Shown here: in pieces, positions 47,465-59,344 of the stretch | How positions within the stretch are numbered: the first letter of the stretch is position 1 | Layout of the letters: each line of letters opens with the position of its first letter | From: Dillenia suffruticosa | Taxonomy: Eukaryota; Streptophyta; Magnoliopsida; Dilleniales; Dilleniaceae | Direction: 5' to 3' | DNA length: 64,000 nt | NCBI GenBank assembly: GCA_033439265.1 | Contig: JAVTVX010000009.1 | Span: 10,071,109-10,135,108, forward strand | Made by a program: the position numbers and the translations under genes | Notes under the pieces: model-generated | What the model was told of the DNA's origin: nothing | Seen by the model: the letters and a program-made list of their open reading frames with translations, nothing else | Databases searched by the model: none

Positions 47465-47775
47465 GAGTGGGATTAGGGTTTCCAACCCTAATCCCCAAAT
47501 TCGGGGACGCAGCATTTTGCCCCAAAACGCTGCGTCTCAATATTTCATTTTTTTTTTTTGGTGTTACAGGTTCCACATTCACATTTGTGACTTTTTGTTA
47601 GTTTTTGTGTACCGAATTCAACTCTGAATGGTGAGATGCGTTTCCAATTTATGGTGTATGATATCCGCTGGCTTATACATTCAAATTAGGGTCTATACTC
47701 GAATCATTTGAGATTTGTTGATTAGTAGGGTGCACAAAATTTGAGAATAAGTATCAAAAAGTCACTAATCTATCT

Positions 47776-48490
47776 ATGATTGCATCAAGAACTATTGTAT
47801 AAGATTTCTTCAAAAAGGATAAATTGAATGTTGGGAAATACGATATTTGGCATCGGATAATTCAGTTTGTCCTTAAAGAGAAAATCTGTATGATACTATG
47901 AGGTAAGAGATGGTAGGCCCTATAGAGGGTACCACACCTCAGTATAGACAGGATAAAGAGGTCTATCGTGTATGGAAGAAAAAGATACCCAAGTTAGGGC
48001 AATCCTTATCAGCAACTTGCACGATGACTTGATTCCGTTCTACGAGTATTATCCTATAGTAATATCGGTTAGGCTCATCTTAAAAGAATATTATAGTGTT
48101 CTCTTTAACTCCTATGGTGAGGATGCTGAATAATATGGTTGATCATACAATGATGCAGTATCTAATACAAATGTCGAGTATGATCGTCGAGTTAAGGAAT
48201 GTAGGCAAACCTATTTCGGATGAATTTCAGGTACTGGGTGTGATCCAGTTCTTACCTGATTCATGGGACACCATAAAATCCTATCTCACTCACGATGAGA
48301 GTATTTGTAGTTTCGCTGATGTGAGCAAACACTATGAGCTCGAGAAAGAGCTCTTGGAGGCAAGTAGATCGGACTCGAGTTATGCTTATGCAGTGGAGTC
48401 GAGTAAGGACTCCCGTGGAACCTAATGAATAGCATAAGCATGTGAAAGTGACTCGAGGTACCATCCGAGAAAATCGACAATAAGGTACAA
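47776..48490 (+). pseudogene. Copia gag
   Basis: Begins near the ATG at 47776. KKDKLNVGKYDIWHRIIQF matches the N-terminal copia gag motif (FxGxNYxxWxxxI type). After stops and a shift, 48096-48425 reads collinearly with the remainder of gag, including DEFQVLGVIQFLPDSWDT and HYELEKELLEA. The product would form the particle. Multiple stops make it dead. Confidence 0.8.
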
Positions 48491-48495
48491 AATGC

Positions 48496-48740
48496 ATGAA
48501 GAAGGAATTTGAAAAGACCAATGGAAATTGCTACCTTGGAGGTAGACTTGGTCATTTTGCTCATGAATATGACAAGCGGAATGAATGTTGTTCTTCTTTA
48601 CGTGGTTTGAGCTTTGGCTCATCTGACGTGATACTCGCTGATTTCTCTCCTTTGTGGATTGTAAAGTTAGGAACCACCGATCACGTAGCTCAAGATAGGA
48701 GTACGTATATAGAGTTTTGCTGAGTGAGTCCTCATGTTAG
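48496..48740 (+). pseudogene. Copia zinc knuckle and protease start
   Basis: NCYLGGRLGHFAHEYDKR is the gag CCHC knuckle with its second and last cysteines changed to glycine and tyrosine. About 40 residues on, WIVKLGTTDHVAQD corresponds to the copia protease active site, where the usual DSG/DTG is now KLG, so the catalytic aspartate is lost. A stop follows at about 48721. Order and spacing fit copia. Confidence 0.8.
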
Positions 48741-48835
48741 GAGGATTCACATAAGGAACAGAGCATTTGTTGTCATCAGTAGAGGGATTGACACTTGCAA
48801 GTTTGAGTTACAATGTGGATAGACTTTGTATTTAA

Positions 48836-49720
48836 ATGGCATTCTTTGCGTTCTGGAATTTGACGGAACTTGATTTCAGTACCTTGCTTGGATTATCTAG
48901 AATATGTTCTTTTTTTGGAAACTCTATTGTTTCTATTAATTACGACAATTGTTATGATTATTCTGGTTTTGTCCATGATGGACTATATGCGCTCGAAACT
49001 GTTCTTATTAATGGTACTTCTTGTAATTCTTCTATTTGCCTTTGCATCTGATTGCATAGATGACGATGTAAGAGTAAGGCATAGAAGACTTGGACACATA
49101 AGGCAAGAGAGATTGAACCGATTAGCTACAAGTAGTCTGTTGGGACTTGCTAACCAGATTTGAGTTACCCGTATGTGAGTTTTTGTTTAGCCGGCGAAGC
49201 TACAAGAGAACTATTTAGCAATGCAATGAGAGCTGGAACTTCATTGTATTTGGTCCACTTCGATATCTGTGGCCTTATGAGCTTAAGAGTCCGAAATGGA
49301 GGTAAGTACTTTATTTCGTTCTTAGATGATTACATTCGTTTCGTTTACATTTATCCGGTCTCGCAAAAGTTTGAGATATTAGAATATTTCAGAAGATTTA
49401 TTAGCGAGATTGAGAATCGGTTAGACTTGAGAGTGAAGACTCTCAGAACCGATCGATGACGCGAGTATTTGTCTGAACAATTTAGAGAGCTCTCTTCCGA
49501 AAAGAGAATTTCAAGATATCTGATTATTCCTGCTACTCTTTAGCAAAATAAAGTAGCGAGAGAACGAATATGAGTTTGTTGGAGATGTTTAGAACTATGA
49601 TGACACAGGTTAATTTGTCTATCTTCAATTGGAGAGATGATTTATTGACTGTAGCTTACGTCCTTAACAGTGTCTAATCAAAATCCATAGTCAGTACCCT
49701 ATATGAGCTTTGGACAGAGA
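48836..49720 (+). pseudogene. Copia integrase
   Basis: The GAG-pre-integrase zinc-binding motif appears as RHRRLGHIRQERLNRLA (about 49070-49130). The second zinc pair, expected after it near 49180, reads SFCLAGEATRELF and lacks one cysteine. The core follows as LYLVHFDICGLMSLRVRNGG, FISFLDDYIRFVYIYP and LRVKTLRTDR, ending at a stop near 49457. The glutamate region, near 49540-49570, is shifted and decayed. Inactive. Confidence 0.85.
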
Positions 49721-51060
49721 CGCAGCCTAACCTTAGCCACTTGAGCTTATGGGGTTGTGCCATGTATGATCACGATTTCTTGCATCCACATGGTAAGTTA
49801 GACCTACGAGAAAAGAACTGTATCTTTATAAGATATTGAGAGCACTCCAAGGGTATGTGTTCTTTGGTGAGCATATGAACGGTACTATCACAGAGTTTGA
49901 GTCCCATGTACCACATTCTTTAAGGATGATTTCCCTAAAAAAGGTGAAATCAATTGGAACTCTATCTTCCATTCAATGGATGAGTTTAGTAGCTTAGCTG
50001 AACCTAGCGGCAGGAGCAAAGAACCGATTACAGATTTTGGACCCAGTGGGAGCAATCCATCAAGAGGTGAAATCAATAAAAATTTTATCTTCAACGAGAT
50101 GGATGAATCTAGTGACTCAAGTGAGCCCAGCGGTGGAACACAAGAACCCATTAAGGATTTTGGTCATAGTGGAAGCAATTCATCTAGAGGTAAACATGTT
50201 CTCTCTTCTCGTAGGAGTATAAATGGCGCATACTTAAATGTCGCTTCCCGAATGAGGTGAGTCTCTTATTGTGACTCTTGAGGATGATGATAAATTTAAT
50301 ACACTCCTAGAGGCTCTCATGAGTTTTGCAAAGAACAATTTAATCTATGGCCATAAATGAAGAGAATGAGTTGATAAGAATCAACAGGATCTGTAACCTA
50401 GTTGATTTGCCAGAGGGAAAAAGTTTTATTGGGAATGAGTAAGTTCTCAAGGTCAAGAGAAAGGTCGACGGATTGATAGAGAGGTATAAAGCCTGTCTAG
50501 TAACCAAGGGTTACACTTAGACTGAAGGGTTTAGACTACCAAGGAGTCGTAGTCCAATTTATCTCAATACATTCATCTTTTAGCGATTGTCACAAACATA
50601 GATCAAGAGTCACACCAGCTGAACAGAAAGACCACTTTCTATAATGGAAGTCTGGATAAAACGATCTACATGGAGTATCCCTCTGGGTTCGTTTTAGTAG
50701 ATCGATTAGATAAAGTCTGTTGATTTTAGGAATCAACATACGACCTTAAGCCATCATCCAGACAGTGGTACCTGAGATTTAACGAGAATGTGATATCTTA
50801 TGGTTTTGTAATGATCGAGTAGGATCATTGTGTCTATTTGACACGTTGTGATGACTCTTTTATGATCATGTTCTCATATGTGGGTGACGTTCTGTTGGCT
50901 GAGAACAACCGAGAGTATCTTATGACCATTGAAATATAGTTATTGTCGAGTTTTGATATGAAAGGTATGGGTGCAACTTAATTCATTCTCGAAATTTGGA
51001 TCCAGAGATATCGCTTGAAAATGATATTGACTCTTTAACAAGAGTTATTTATCAGGTAGA
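49721..51060 (+). pseudogene. Copia reverse transcriptase, heavily decayed
   Basis: A linker carries two imperfect copies of a segment encoding PSGxxxEPIxDFGxSGSNxSRG (near 49995-50070 and 50125-50195). Reverse transcriptase pieces follow in several frames: a VDGLIERYKACLV-like segment (about 50466), a MEYPSGFV-like segment (about 50670), and a MFSYVGDVLLAE segment (about 50870) that corresponds to the YVDD box with VGDV in place of VDDI. Many stops. Confidence 0.7.
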
Positions 51061-51521
51061 TTTTTAAGCATTTCAAGATAAGCGATTGCAACTCTATAAA
51101 TACTCTTATCGCTAAATCGATATCAGTTTTTACTGTCTTGCTCAATAAATAGTACCATGTCTTGGAGAAGCAAGAAACAAATCCATATATCTCTATTTAC
51201 GATAGAGACTGAGTTTATGGTATACTCAATAGCAATTCATGGGAATGTTTTGGTTTCGGAGATTTTTGGATGACTTAGTGGTTGTGGCAGAAAGTGGGAG
51301 GCCAGTGATGATTTGTAATGATAATCAGACCGGTATTGCTTATAACTGAAACCCTAAATATCACAGATACCATATACCATTTTGTAAGAGATATGACCAA
51401 CAAGGATGTAGTGATTTTTAAGTACATTTTTATATAACATGATGGCTGATCCCTTTATCAAACCTATTGTGAGAGATTCCTCTGTGAGACATATGGAAAC
51501 ATTGGGTTTATATGTGATTTA
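51061..51521 (+). pseudogene. Copia RNase H remnant and end of pol
   Basis: Readable pieces include a TEFMVYS-like segment (about 51210), a CDNQTGIAY-like segment (about 51320), and finally MADPFIKPIVRDSSVRHME (about 51438-51495), the usual C-terminus of copia pol. About 1.1 kb of sequence with no coding signal follows to the polypurine tract, which is long for a copia 3' region. Confidence 0.72.
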
Positions 51522-52630
51522 ACATTTCTTATTATATACTGATTGTGATACTTATTGACATATATGATATATGTGCATTGTATATAGTTACAAGTTGATT
51601 TCTTACACTAGTTTGTTATTATATTTTATATAGTATGTTATGATAAAACATGTGTCAGTCAGGCGTAGTCGACTTTCTCACACGAGTAACTACCTCCAGC
51701 TCTGAGTGAGTAGGGATGAGACGGTTTCTAGTTATAAGAGGTTTTGAGAGTGATCCTGTTAGAATATAAGTCGCCCTGATATATGTTCAGAATGAGGTTA
51801 TATGCGATATGATTGACATGGAAATACCCACATCCATGTTGCCAATAAGAAGCCAGGTTGAGATCTCAGATATCACCTGTATCAAATGATATCGTCTTTG
51901 AGATACTCTCTCTGAGATCTCTAGGAGACTAGGACCTATACCTGTACAGTGTTAAAGAAATCTAACATATGCCCTTTTGAGAGATGGGGGAATGACACTG
52001 TGAAACGTGTTTCATACCGCGTGAGATAAGACGACCAAAGGATAGTAGGAGCTCTTATTTGAGACAATAGTATGAATAAAGATCCCCGTTCCTACTGTGT
52101 GAAACCTAAGATCCATTGGTTGAGATTTTTTATACCCTTATGACTTTCGTTTGTCTCTTGAGATTTTATTTTGGGATTACTACTTTAGTATGTCATCAAG
52201 AAACCATGACTGATTCAGTTTGGCGGTGTATGTCTAGGAAAACAGTTAAGATAAAATTGAAAGTTAGTAGTATGAAAGGAAGACCAATCAGTATTATATC
52301 ATGAAATTATATTCATAGGTCAACCTTTTATGTTAATCCATATTGAGATTCAAACATAATAGTGAATATACAGTCGAGCAAATGATTGGAAATCACTTTC
52401 AACGAGGAAAGTGGCTCGATGAATATAATTGCGTTGAGTCTGGAGTTTAACGAGTTTTTTATGGTACTAACAATGGCTTCTCGATCATTCTACTAGGTGT
52501 ATCAATAAGTTTTTGCTTACAGGTGTACTCGCTGGTCGCACGACGCCCAATCCTGTATGAAAATCCAGTAGGGTGATGTGAAAGATCATATGAGTTGTGA
52601 TCTTGTGACGGATGTAAAATGCCCTCGTGT
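51522..52630 (+). other. Copia 3' untranslated region
   Basis: No convincing frame. Contains alternating GAGATAC and TGAGAT motifs (about 51860-51920). Nothing suggests an extra gene such as an envelope. Confidence 0.6.
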
Positions 52631-52642
52631 ACAAGTGGGAGA
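52631..52642 (+). other. Copia polypurine tract
   Basis: ACAAGTGGGAGA directly before the 3' LTR. Confidence 0.85.
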
Positions 52643-53191
52643 TGTTGGTTATATGTGCCCACATGGACACTTAAATTTGAATTAGAGTAGTTATTACACA
52701 ATAACTCCCAACAACTCCCTTGTATGTCCCGCTCTCCATGGATTCTCTCTCCCACTCTCTCTCTCTCGTGGGTGAGTGGAAAAAATGGGATGTAACTTTT
52801 CATCGCACCCTCTGATGCCTTCAAGGTGTCAAGCCAAGGAAAGTTTCAATATTTAGAGAAAAACGAAGGCAATTTGTTACTTTGCTTGAAGAACATATTG
52901 CCAATTGCCTAGGGAGAATTGAAAGCAAGATACATATTCTCCGAAATGAGAATCTGATTGAGGAATTGAGAAACCCGTCATTTGGAGATCATTGGACTTA
53001 GGGTTGAGGTGCCGTGAAATAATGGTGATGATTCGTTTTGTAGTCATCATTCCGACCAAGCGATCCATACGAGGGATTAAGCGATTTCGGTTTATTTTTT
53101 GACGCCCTACATATTGAGGTATTTATCCGAAAATTCCGAAACTTTTATTTAATATGCTTCCGCATGCACATATACCATAATAAATCATTCA
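52643..53191 (+). repeat. Copia 3' LTR (549 bp)
   Basis: Begins TGTTGGTTATATGTGCCC and ends CATTCA, followed by the target duplication TAATC (53192-53196). Collinear with 30056-30601. Confidence 0.95.
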
Positions 53192-53479
53192 TAATCAGAT
53201 TCAAAAATGTCAATAACATTTAATAGGAACAAAATCAATAAACAATGTTCATAAGTTTTTGTGCATCCATCAAAATATCAATAAAACAAAAATCAAACAA
53301 ATATCAATATAGTCCACTATCAAATATCGAAGAAGATACCAATAATAATATCAATATTGTCCAATACCCAACATTTAAGAAAATAATAATAATAACATCC
53401 AACAAACATCCATCAATCATCATCTTGCTCATCATCATCGGTAGGAGGGATAGAGGGGGAACTTGACTCTGTGATGGGA

Positions 53480-53760
53480 GAAACTGACTTGTATCTAATT
53501 TGAGGTGTCGTAACAAAAGTTGTTGTGTTAGTTCAAATGATTGTCTGATTTCATTGATTTCTTCATCTTTCTTTGCAAGCTACGCTTTGAGATTAAGCAC
53601 TTTTTCATCTAGTTGCACTTGTTTGCTTGATGTGGCCGTGGTGGAGAAAGATAGGCTAGGTGTGTACATTATGCTCAATGATCCCATCCCAAGTATTCTT
53701 CCTTTTCTACCCCACCAGATGTTTCTAATCACAAAGTCATATTATTAATAAACAACTCAG
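53480..53760 (-). pseudogene. CACTA TNPA-like protein, C-terminal exon
   Basis: On the minus strand a KGRILGMGSLSIMYTPS segment (about 53650-53715) is followed by a Ser/Thr-rich piece, then KQVQLDEKVLNLKA, a stop, and LAKKDEEINEIRQSFELTQQ (about 53520-53580). A KGRxxGxGS motif followed by a short coiled coil is the usual C-terminus of the TNPA-type protein of plant En/Spm transposons (Pfam Transposase_24 family). TNPA binds subterminal motifs and helps excision. One in-frame stop and the missing upstream exons make this copy non-functional. Family assignment is by eye. Confidence 0.6.
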
Positions 53761-53770
53761 ATAAAGCAAT

Positions 53771-54283
53771 ATCATCAACACTATTCGAATGAGTTAGTAG
53801 AAGTTTATTATATTTCTCCTATATTATTATGATGAACATCAAAAGAAAAATAAAATAAAATAATAAAAATGAATGATTACACAGACAAATAAGGTTCAAA
53901 ACTCAGTTAAACATTGGAATCCTACAAATGAAAATTTGGGATTAAAAAATGTGTTCATGCCAGCAATAGCAAACAAGACATCCCTTTTGGGATGTCCGAC
54001 GGCACCCCAGGATAGGGAAGTTCAAATCACCAATCACCAAATGAGTGCATGGATCTAGCAGGATTCTTATCATTAGATTTAATTGTACTTACTAACATGT
54101 TTATCAGAAAATATGATAAAGATAAAACTCGAACTCTAGTTTGATTATTCTTTCACAGCAATAAAATAATTCTTTTCTTTTTATTTTATTTTTTCTGCCC
54201 TTTGAAATTGGAAAAACACCCCAACTAAATATATATAATTCATTTCCTGTGCTTCATTAATTGTGTTGGGAACTTTATTAAAC

Positions 54284-54324
<41 letters not shown>

Positions 54325-56954
54325 TATAGAATTTCCGCTTTATTACTCACAATGGGATGGATACTTTTGGTATCAGAATACAAACATTCAAATTAGTACC
54401 TTTTTTTGCATTCAAATCAGAAAATATTTTTAATACAAAAAGTTTATTATGAATATGTCTTTTCTATAGAAAAATTATTATTTTTATATTTATATATTTT
54501 TATTAAGATAAAAAAAAAGAAACGGAGTTAAATAGAAGTTTAGATTTCCTAAACATCAACCAAAATGGGGTGAGATTTCACATATAATCTTAGGAGATCA
54601 ACCATGTCAACAAGACAGCTTCCTCAATGTCCTTTTTTTTTTTAAATGAATATAAACTATGATTGATATAATACAAGTGAGGACTATCACATAACTAATC
54701 AAGAACCCATATCTTAGCTTCCCTTTTGTACTCAAATTTATGAATATAATATTTATTTTTAATCTCTCCTTAAATAATAATTTTATAATTTTATATAAAT
54801 CTTTATACTTCAAATAAAAAAGTTTTAGTTTTAGTAAATAATATAATAAGTAGAAAGAGATAAAATATTGCATGACTTGTAGAAAGAAAGCAATTTAGCT
54901 TTAAAACCTGTTTGGCTTATTTTTTAATTTTAAGTCAATTTTAAACCAAAAAAAAAAAGGTTAAATCAAATGGGTATTACGGTAAATCAAATGAATTTAG
55001 TAAAGTTCCAAGTACTCAATGCCATTACCCCATTATGAAACAAGGAAAGAGGACCAAGAGGGAAGATGAGAGGTATGAATGAAGACATGAAATAGAAGCT
55101 GGTTCAATAGATTTTTGGTAAATTGTTGAATGCCAAATTGCTTCATTGATTTAATGTCTAAAATGGAAAAATGTACAGAAGAAACTATAAAGGTTCTAAT
55201 TCACATCAATAATTTGCTATACTTGCACATTCAAGCCAAAGGCAAGAGACTTTGTACCATTCATTCCATGAGAAAAAAAAAAATAAAAAAACCAGATCAC
55301 GTATACTTTTTAAGTGGTAATGTACTCCTTAAATTATGAAATCAACCATGGCAAATTTGAGTGTTTTTAATATTAAAAAACTTAAGCATAGTGTATAAAT
55401 CTAAAATGTGATTTTGTCCGTACTACTATTCTATATTTATCTGTATATATATATATGAAATGAATATATGTCCATGCTGCTATTCTATATGTATATGTGT
55501 ATGTGTGTGTATATATAAATGTGTGTATGCATGCATGTTTCCATCGCTAATATTAGCTTTTGTTGGACCGATTTGAAGCATCCTTAACTTCTAATCATGC
55601 ATTGGACACGTCGCTTTTTGTCCATTTCTCTAAGCATTGGTTTTGAACTAGTTTTAAAGGATAAGCATATAGTTAAACATCAACTTTGTCTGATCCAAGA
55701 TGAGGAGGAATGCTAGTGAACAATTACATACCGATATTGTTTTTGCTCTCTCCCGACTCCACGTCTTGTCCTTTTTTTGAAAGCCAATCTACGATTTTAT
55801 GATTGAGCGTTGAGCAAGTATCGACTTTGAGAGAGAGAGAGAGAGAGTAAATTGAGGGGAAAAAATGATTGTGTAGGAATGTAAAGTAAATCAATATTTT
55901 TAACTAATAAATAAACTTTAGAAAGTAAGAGTATGAAGAGAGGAAGTGCCGCATAAATGATGAAAAATCGACGGAACTAAAACATTCTCATTCTCTCTCT
56001 CTCTCTCTCTCTCACAACCCCCAGCTCGGATGAAGGCAAAACGATCTACCCATCTCCGTCCTTTTTTTTTGTGACAAGAACAGATCTATCATCTAAACAA
56101 ATTGATTGAATCAAGTCCATCGAGACTGTTCCAGTGTAAGCTGTCGATGAAGAGAGTGATCACCTCATTGTTGCGTGCATTCCAAACCCCCAGAGCTTTC
56201 GACCTTGGAAGTGGTAATATCAATACCAGATTAATTAAAAAAAATCAATGGATATCAAACATGCATTTAGAAAAAATGAAGAGAAAAAGAAGAATAAAGA
56301 GATATTACATATTATTTAGTATGTAATATACAGATGGACTGTATTTATATAGGTACAGTCTAACAGTGGTGAATATATTGTACTTCAATATATAATAAAA
56401 ATTGTATTGTCATAATAGTAAATATTACGTAAATATTATATGAATATTATGTTGTAAAAAAATAAAAATAAAAATAAAAATAATGAAAGTTAAAAACTAT
56501 TTACAGCTATTTAAAAGAGAGAGGAGGAGGGATAAAATTGATGTTATCTTTTATTCAAGGTAATATCAAAAAATTAAGGGAGAATTATTGATTGTTTTAA
56601 AATGTCCCCACCCCTAGCTCCACCGGTGGGTATGACTGGTTACACGATTGTGTTAGGGTCTTGAATGTGAAGGTTAAACCCTTGTTAGGTCTGAAAAAGA
56701 ATTGCTAGAATTGAAAGAAAGATCAAAAATCCATTAATGGAGGACACAAGGATACAGAGAATCGGTTTTCTATGTCCGCACAATTTTTACATATACACCT
56801 ATATATAAAAAAAAAAAAAAAACTTAGCTTGTTGGCTAAACTAACTAACTGACTGAACTAATTGAAAATCTTTTCTATCTGACTGACTGTACTAACTAAG
56901 TATAACTAGCTAAACATCTTATTGACCATCACCATCTACAAGATCGAATGTATA
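53771..56954. other. AT-rich region without a recognisable gene
   Basis: Probably partly the remainder of the CACTA element. Contains a TTTTC/poly-T run (54285-54326), TATG/TGTA dinucleotide runs (about 55440-55520), GA (55830-55848) and CT (55994-56013) runs and an AAAAT run (56459-56482). Open frames here are short and of low complexity. Nothing can be assigned. Confidence 0.55.
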
Positions 56955-57125
56955 ACTAACCATGCGGCCACGGTCGATGCGGTGGAGTAGAAGGATCTTT
57001 TTCGATGGGGCATAATTCTACAAAAGAGAAATTGTGCTTAGTACGTAAAATCAGGTAAAAAACTAGATATCTAACTCCCTAAAAGTAATGAACTCAACTT
57101 CTTAAAAATAATAATCGAGTACGTG
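56955..57125 (-). pseudogene. Gag start and leader fragment left of the G4 LTR
   Basis: The minus strand has ATG at 57013 followed by PHRKRSF, then loses similarity. Right of it, CATAATTCTACAAAAGAGAA and ATCTAACTCCCTAAAAGTAA match the gag leader of G2 and G3 in order. No primer site is found before the LTR. Confidence 0.55.
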
Positions 57126-59309
57126 ACAACCATCATGCTACCTTAGAATACGGGTGAGCCTAACCCGCACACCAAGGTACCGCAAGACATTCATGATATC
57201 CATCCACTTTTTCAAAAATAATCAAATATTTTCAACAAATCAACATGCATTCATTACACAATAAAAGAACTAATTCAGTCCGTCCCTGTTCAAAACATAC
57301 ATGCATAAGACCAAACCGGCCATTCAAATTCAAATACATGCAAAAGGCCAATCCGATCATTCAAATCAAATCCACGAATATAAAATAAATCCTTATTCAA
57401 GGGATTCACAACAAATTTTACCAATCACAACTCCCAAAAATTTTCAAAAAAATAAAATGGAGGTTCTCATTTTAAGTAAACAAATGATAACCAAATCTCA
57501 TATAAAAAGAAAAACTATAACATAAAGTAGGTTTTCAAAACAGTTACAATGTTTGCCTCCTCTTGGTTCCACTAATAAATATCTCAAACCAAAAACAAGA
57601 TTTTATACCAAAAGAAGTCTCCGAAGGTGGTCTTTCCAAGTCCGGTACTAGACGATCACAACTCTCAGCTAGGTGCTCTCTGGAAAAAAAAAATGAAGAT
57701 AAGAGAGATGAGTACAAACAATACCAAGTGAGTGGAAAGACAAATTATGACAATAAATGAAGGGTGATTGTTAACATATCAAATATAATTTCAAATCATT
57801 GTCATTAAATTTATAAATTCCATAGTTTCAATCGAAACATCAAGTTTAAATGAATTTAAATAAATCATGAAGAATAAAATTTATATATCCGATTTACATT
57901 CATATCTTTTTCAAAAATCAATGGAGTTGCCAAAATCATAATTCCCGACAATAGTCTACCGTGACCAAGGGTGGAACCGTTAAGGGTTTCCATATTTTTC
58001 CAACTCACAAATACCCCCGGCCTTGGCGTTGGCTTGGGCCTCCCTTGGGGTGCCACCAAATTAGTCTGAGAAATAATAATAATGGTCTTGGAGATACCTC
58101 TTGAGCACGGCTATCTTCCAAGACAAATGCCCCTAACCACCTTGTCCCGTTAGGCAACACCATGGGGAAATGACTGTAGTCATTTGATCATGCATTCAAG
58201 TACTATTTTACAAATCTTAGAGCATACACCAAAGAGTGCCATATTCATTCAAACATTTCCCAAATCATGAATTCAAAGTCAATAAATTCAATTTTAATAA
58301 ATATGACACAATATTTCTCTTTTTGAGACACTTTACAATCACAAACTAATTTATGAATCAAATTTAAAAATATTCACAAAATTGAATGAAACATTTTCTC
58401 AATCAAAATCATAATCATGTATCCACTCACCTTTTGAGAAGGTAACAACTCCCAATTTACAATCTAATTCAAGATAAATTTCTCTTAACCCTTTAATTGT
58501 CTCAGCCTAAACCAATAGATAAAAATTTATCAATTAATCACAACTAACACTAGAAAATGATTAATATTTTCCATACAACGCACATTATAATTCTTTAAAA
58601 TTCATCAATTTATCAGCTAATTTTATCAAATCATATCACCAATCTAGGGAAATAATTCCCCTTTCAAGGTTTTCCCAAATTTCAACATTACATATACCCT
58701 ATATCAAAATCGCTAAATTTTATTTTTCCAATTTCAAGATAAAATTTATATAATAGTAAAATACATTCATATTTAAGTTAAAGAAAGAAAAATTATCTTA
58801 CTTGGACCAACAATTTTGTCTTTTGGTCATGTCACCTCCAAACTCTAATTTTTCTCTCTACAAAAATCCTAAATTTCAACATAAATCCAAAATCTATGCC
58901 AAAATAATGAAAACCCAATTTTAGGAAGAAATATTACCTCTATTAGAAACACTAATTTATTCTCTTGTTGAATCACTCCAAACTCTAGGTTTTTCTCTCT
59001 TTAGAAAAAACTTGAATCATGTCCTAGATTCAACTTTTTATGGTGTCTGTTGAAGAGTTTGGAGTTTAGATCTAGGTGTATCTAGGGATAGTTGATCAAG
59101 TTGGAGGGAGAGATGAGAGGGAGAAAGAGAGTGGCCGAGAGATAAGAGAGGGGGCGTGAAGAAGAGAGGAAGAAGAAAGGTCTCGAGGTGGGGGAAGAGA
59201 AAAAGAGAGAGTAAGAGAGAGAAAGTGGGTTTCCTTTTTGACTTTTCACCCCCTTTTCTTGTTTCTCTTTTTTATTTTTTTTCTTTTTGTCATTTTAACC
59301 GGTTTTACA
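57126..59309 (-). repeat. G4 LTR (left boundary uncertain)
   Basis: The minus-strand start TGTAAAACCGG at 59309 is sharp. The GA/CT tract (about 59100-59230), CCCCCGGCCTTGGCGTTGG segment (about 58014) and GTCTACCGTGACCAAGG (about 57954) follow the order of the family A and B LTRs. No CpG-rich block is present. The left end is placed only approximately. Confidence 0.6.
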
Positions 59310-59330
59310 ATTTCTAACTCCCTAAGAAAA
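59310..59330 (-). other. G4 polypurine tract
   Basis: The minus strand reads TTTCTTAGGGAGTTAGAAAT next to the LTR start, a weaker version of the G2 and G3 tract. Confidence 0.7.
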
Positions 59331-59344
59331 AGTTTTGTTCTCAA

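Larger units (their letters stand above)
31696..47568 (-). mobile_element. Solo LTR D (family A, minus strand) inside the copia leader
   Basis: The two pieces 31696-31758 and 44599-47568 join to a 3033-bp LTR with ends TGTCACGCCCC and GGTGTTACA (plus-strand reading). The exact target duplication is GGTTC (31691-31695 and 47569-47573). The split is caused by solo LTR C. The LTR contains hairpins at 47469-47495 and 47502-47542, a 16-bp repeat array, and candidate introns at 46622-46689 and 45132-46551. Confidence 0.95.
30056..53191 (+). mobile_element. Ty1/copia element, plus strand, interrupted by about 15.9 kb of nested LTRs
   Basis: LTRs at 30056-30601 (546 bp) and 52643-53191 (549 bp), a primer site, a polypurine tract and an exact target duplication TAATC (30051-30055 and 53192-53196) define it. 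Domain order is gag, protease, integrase, reverse transcriptase, RNase H, as in copia. By eye the LTRs differ at roughly 40 of 546 positions, so the insertion is old. All coding domains carry stops or frameshifts. The leader is cut at 31695 by solo LTR D and resumes at 47574. Without the insert it is about 7.3 kb. Confidence 0.95.
29274..53770 (-). mobile_element. CACTA-type DNA transposon remnant hosting the retrotransposon nest
   Basis: CACTACAAAAAAACACGG at 29274 is a textbook plant CACTA terminus, preceded by TTT. The next 450 bases are full of TAGCGA, GTGACGAA and CGTCAC motifs in both orientations, as in CACTA subterminal regions. AT-rich sequence continues to 30055, is split by the copia element, and resumes at 53197. 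A TNPA-like C-terminal exon lies at about 53.5-53.75 kb on the minus strand, so 29274 would be the 3' end of the transposon. The other terminus is not found; the right limit given is only the last supported base. Confidence 0.6.

Noticed and set aside
46895-47601. Frames of 120-200 codons on both strands
   Set aside because: Solo LTR D CpG block and GA/CT tract; composition only.
51522-52630. Extra gene (envelope-like) in the copia 3' region
   Set aside because: No long frame, no membrane segment and no similarity between frames; treated as untranslated.
54607-54873. 88-codon minus-strand frame rich in Leu, Ile, Lys and Tyr
   Set aside because: AT-rich low complexity with no recognisable domain or neighbour support.
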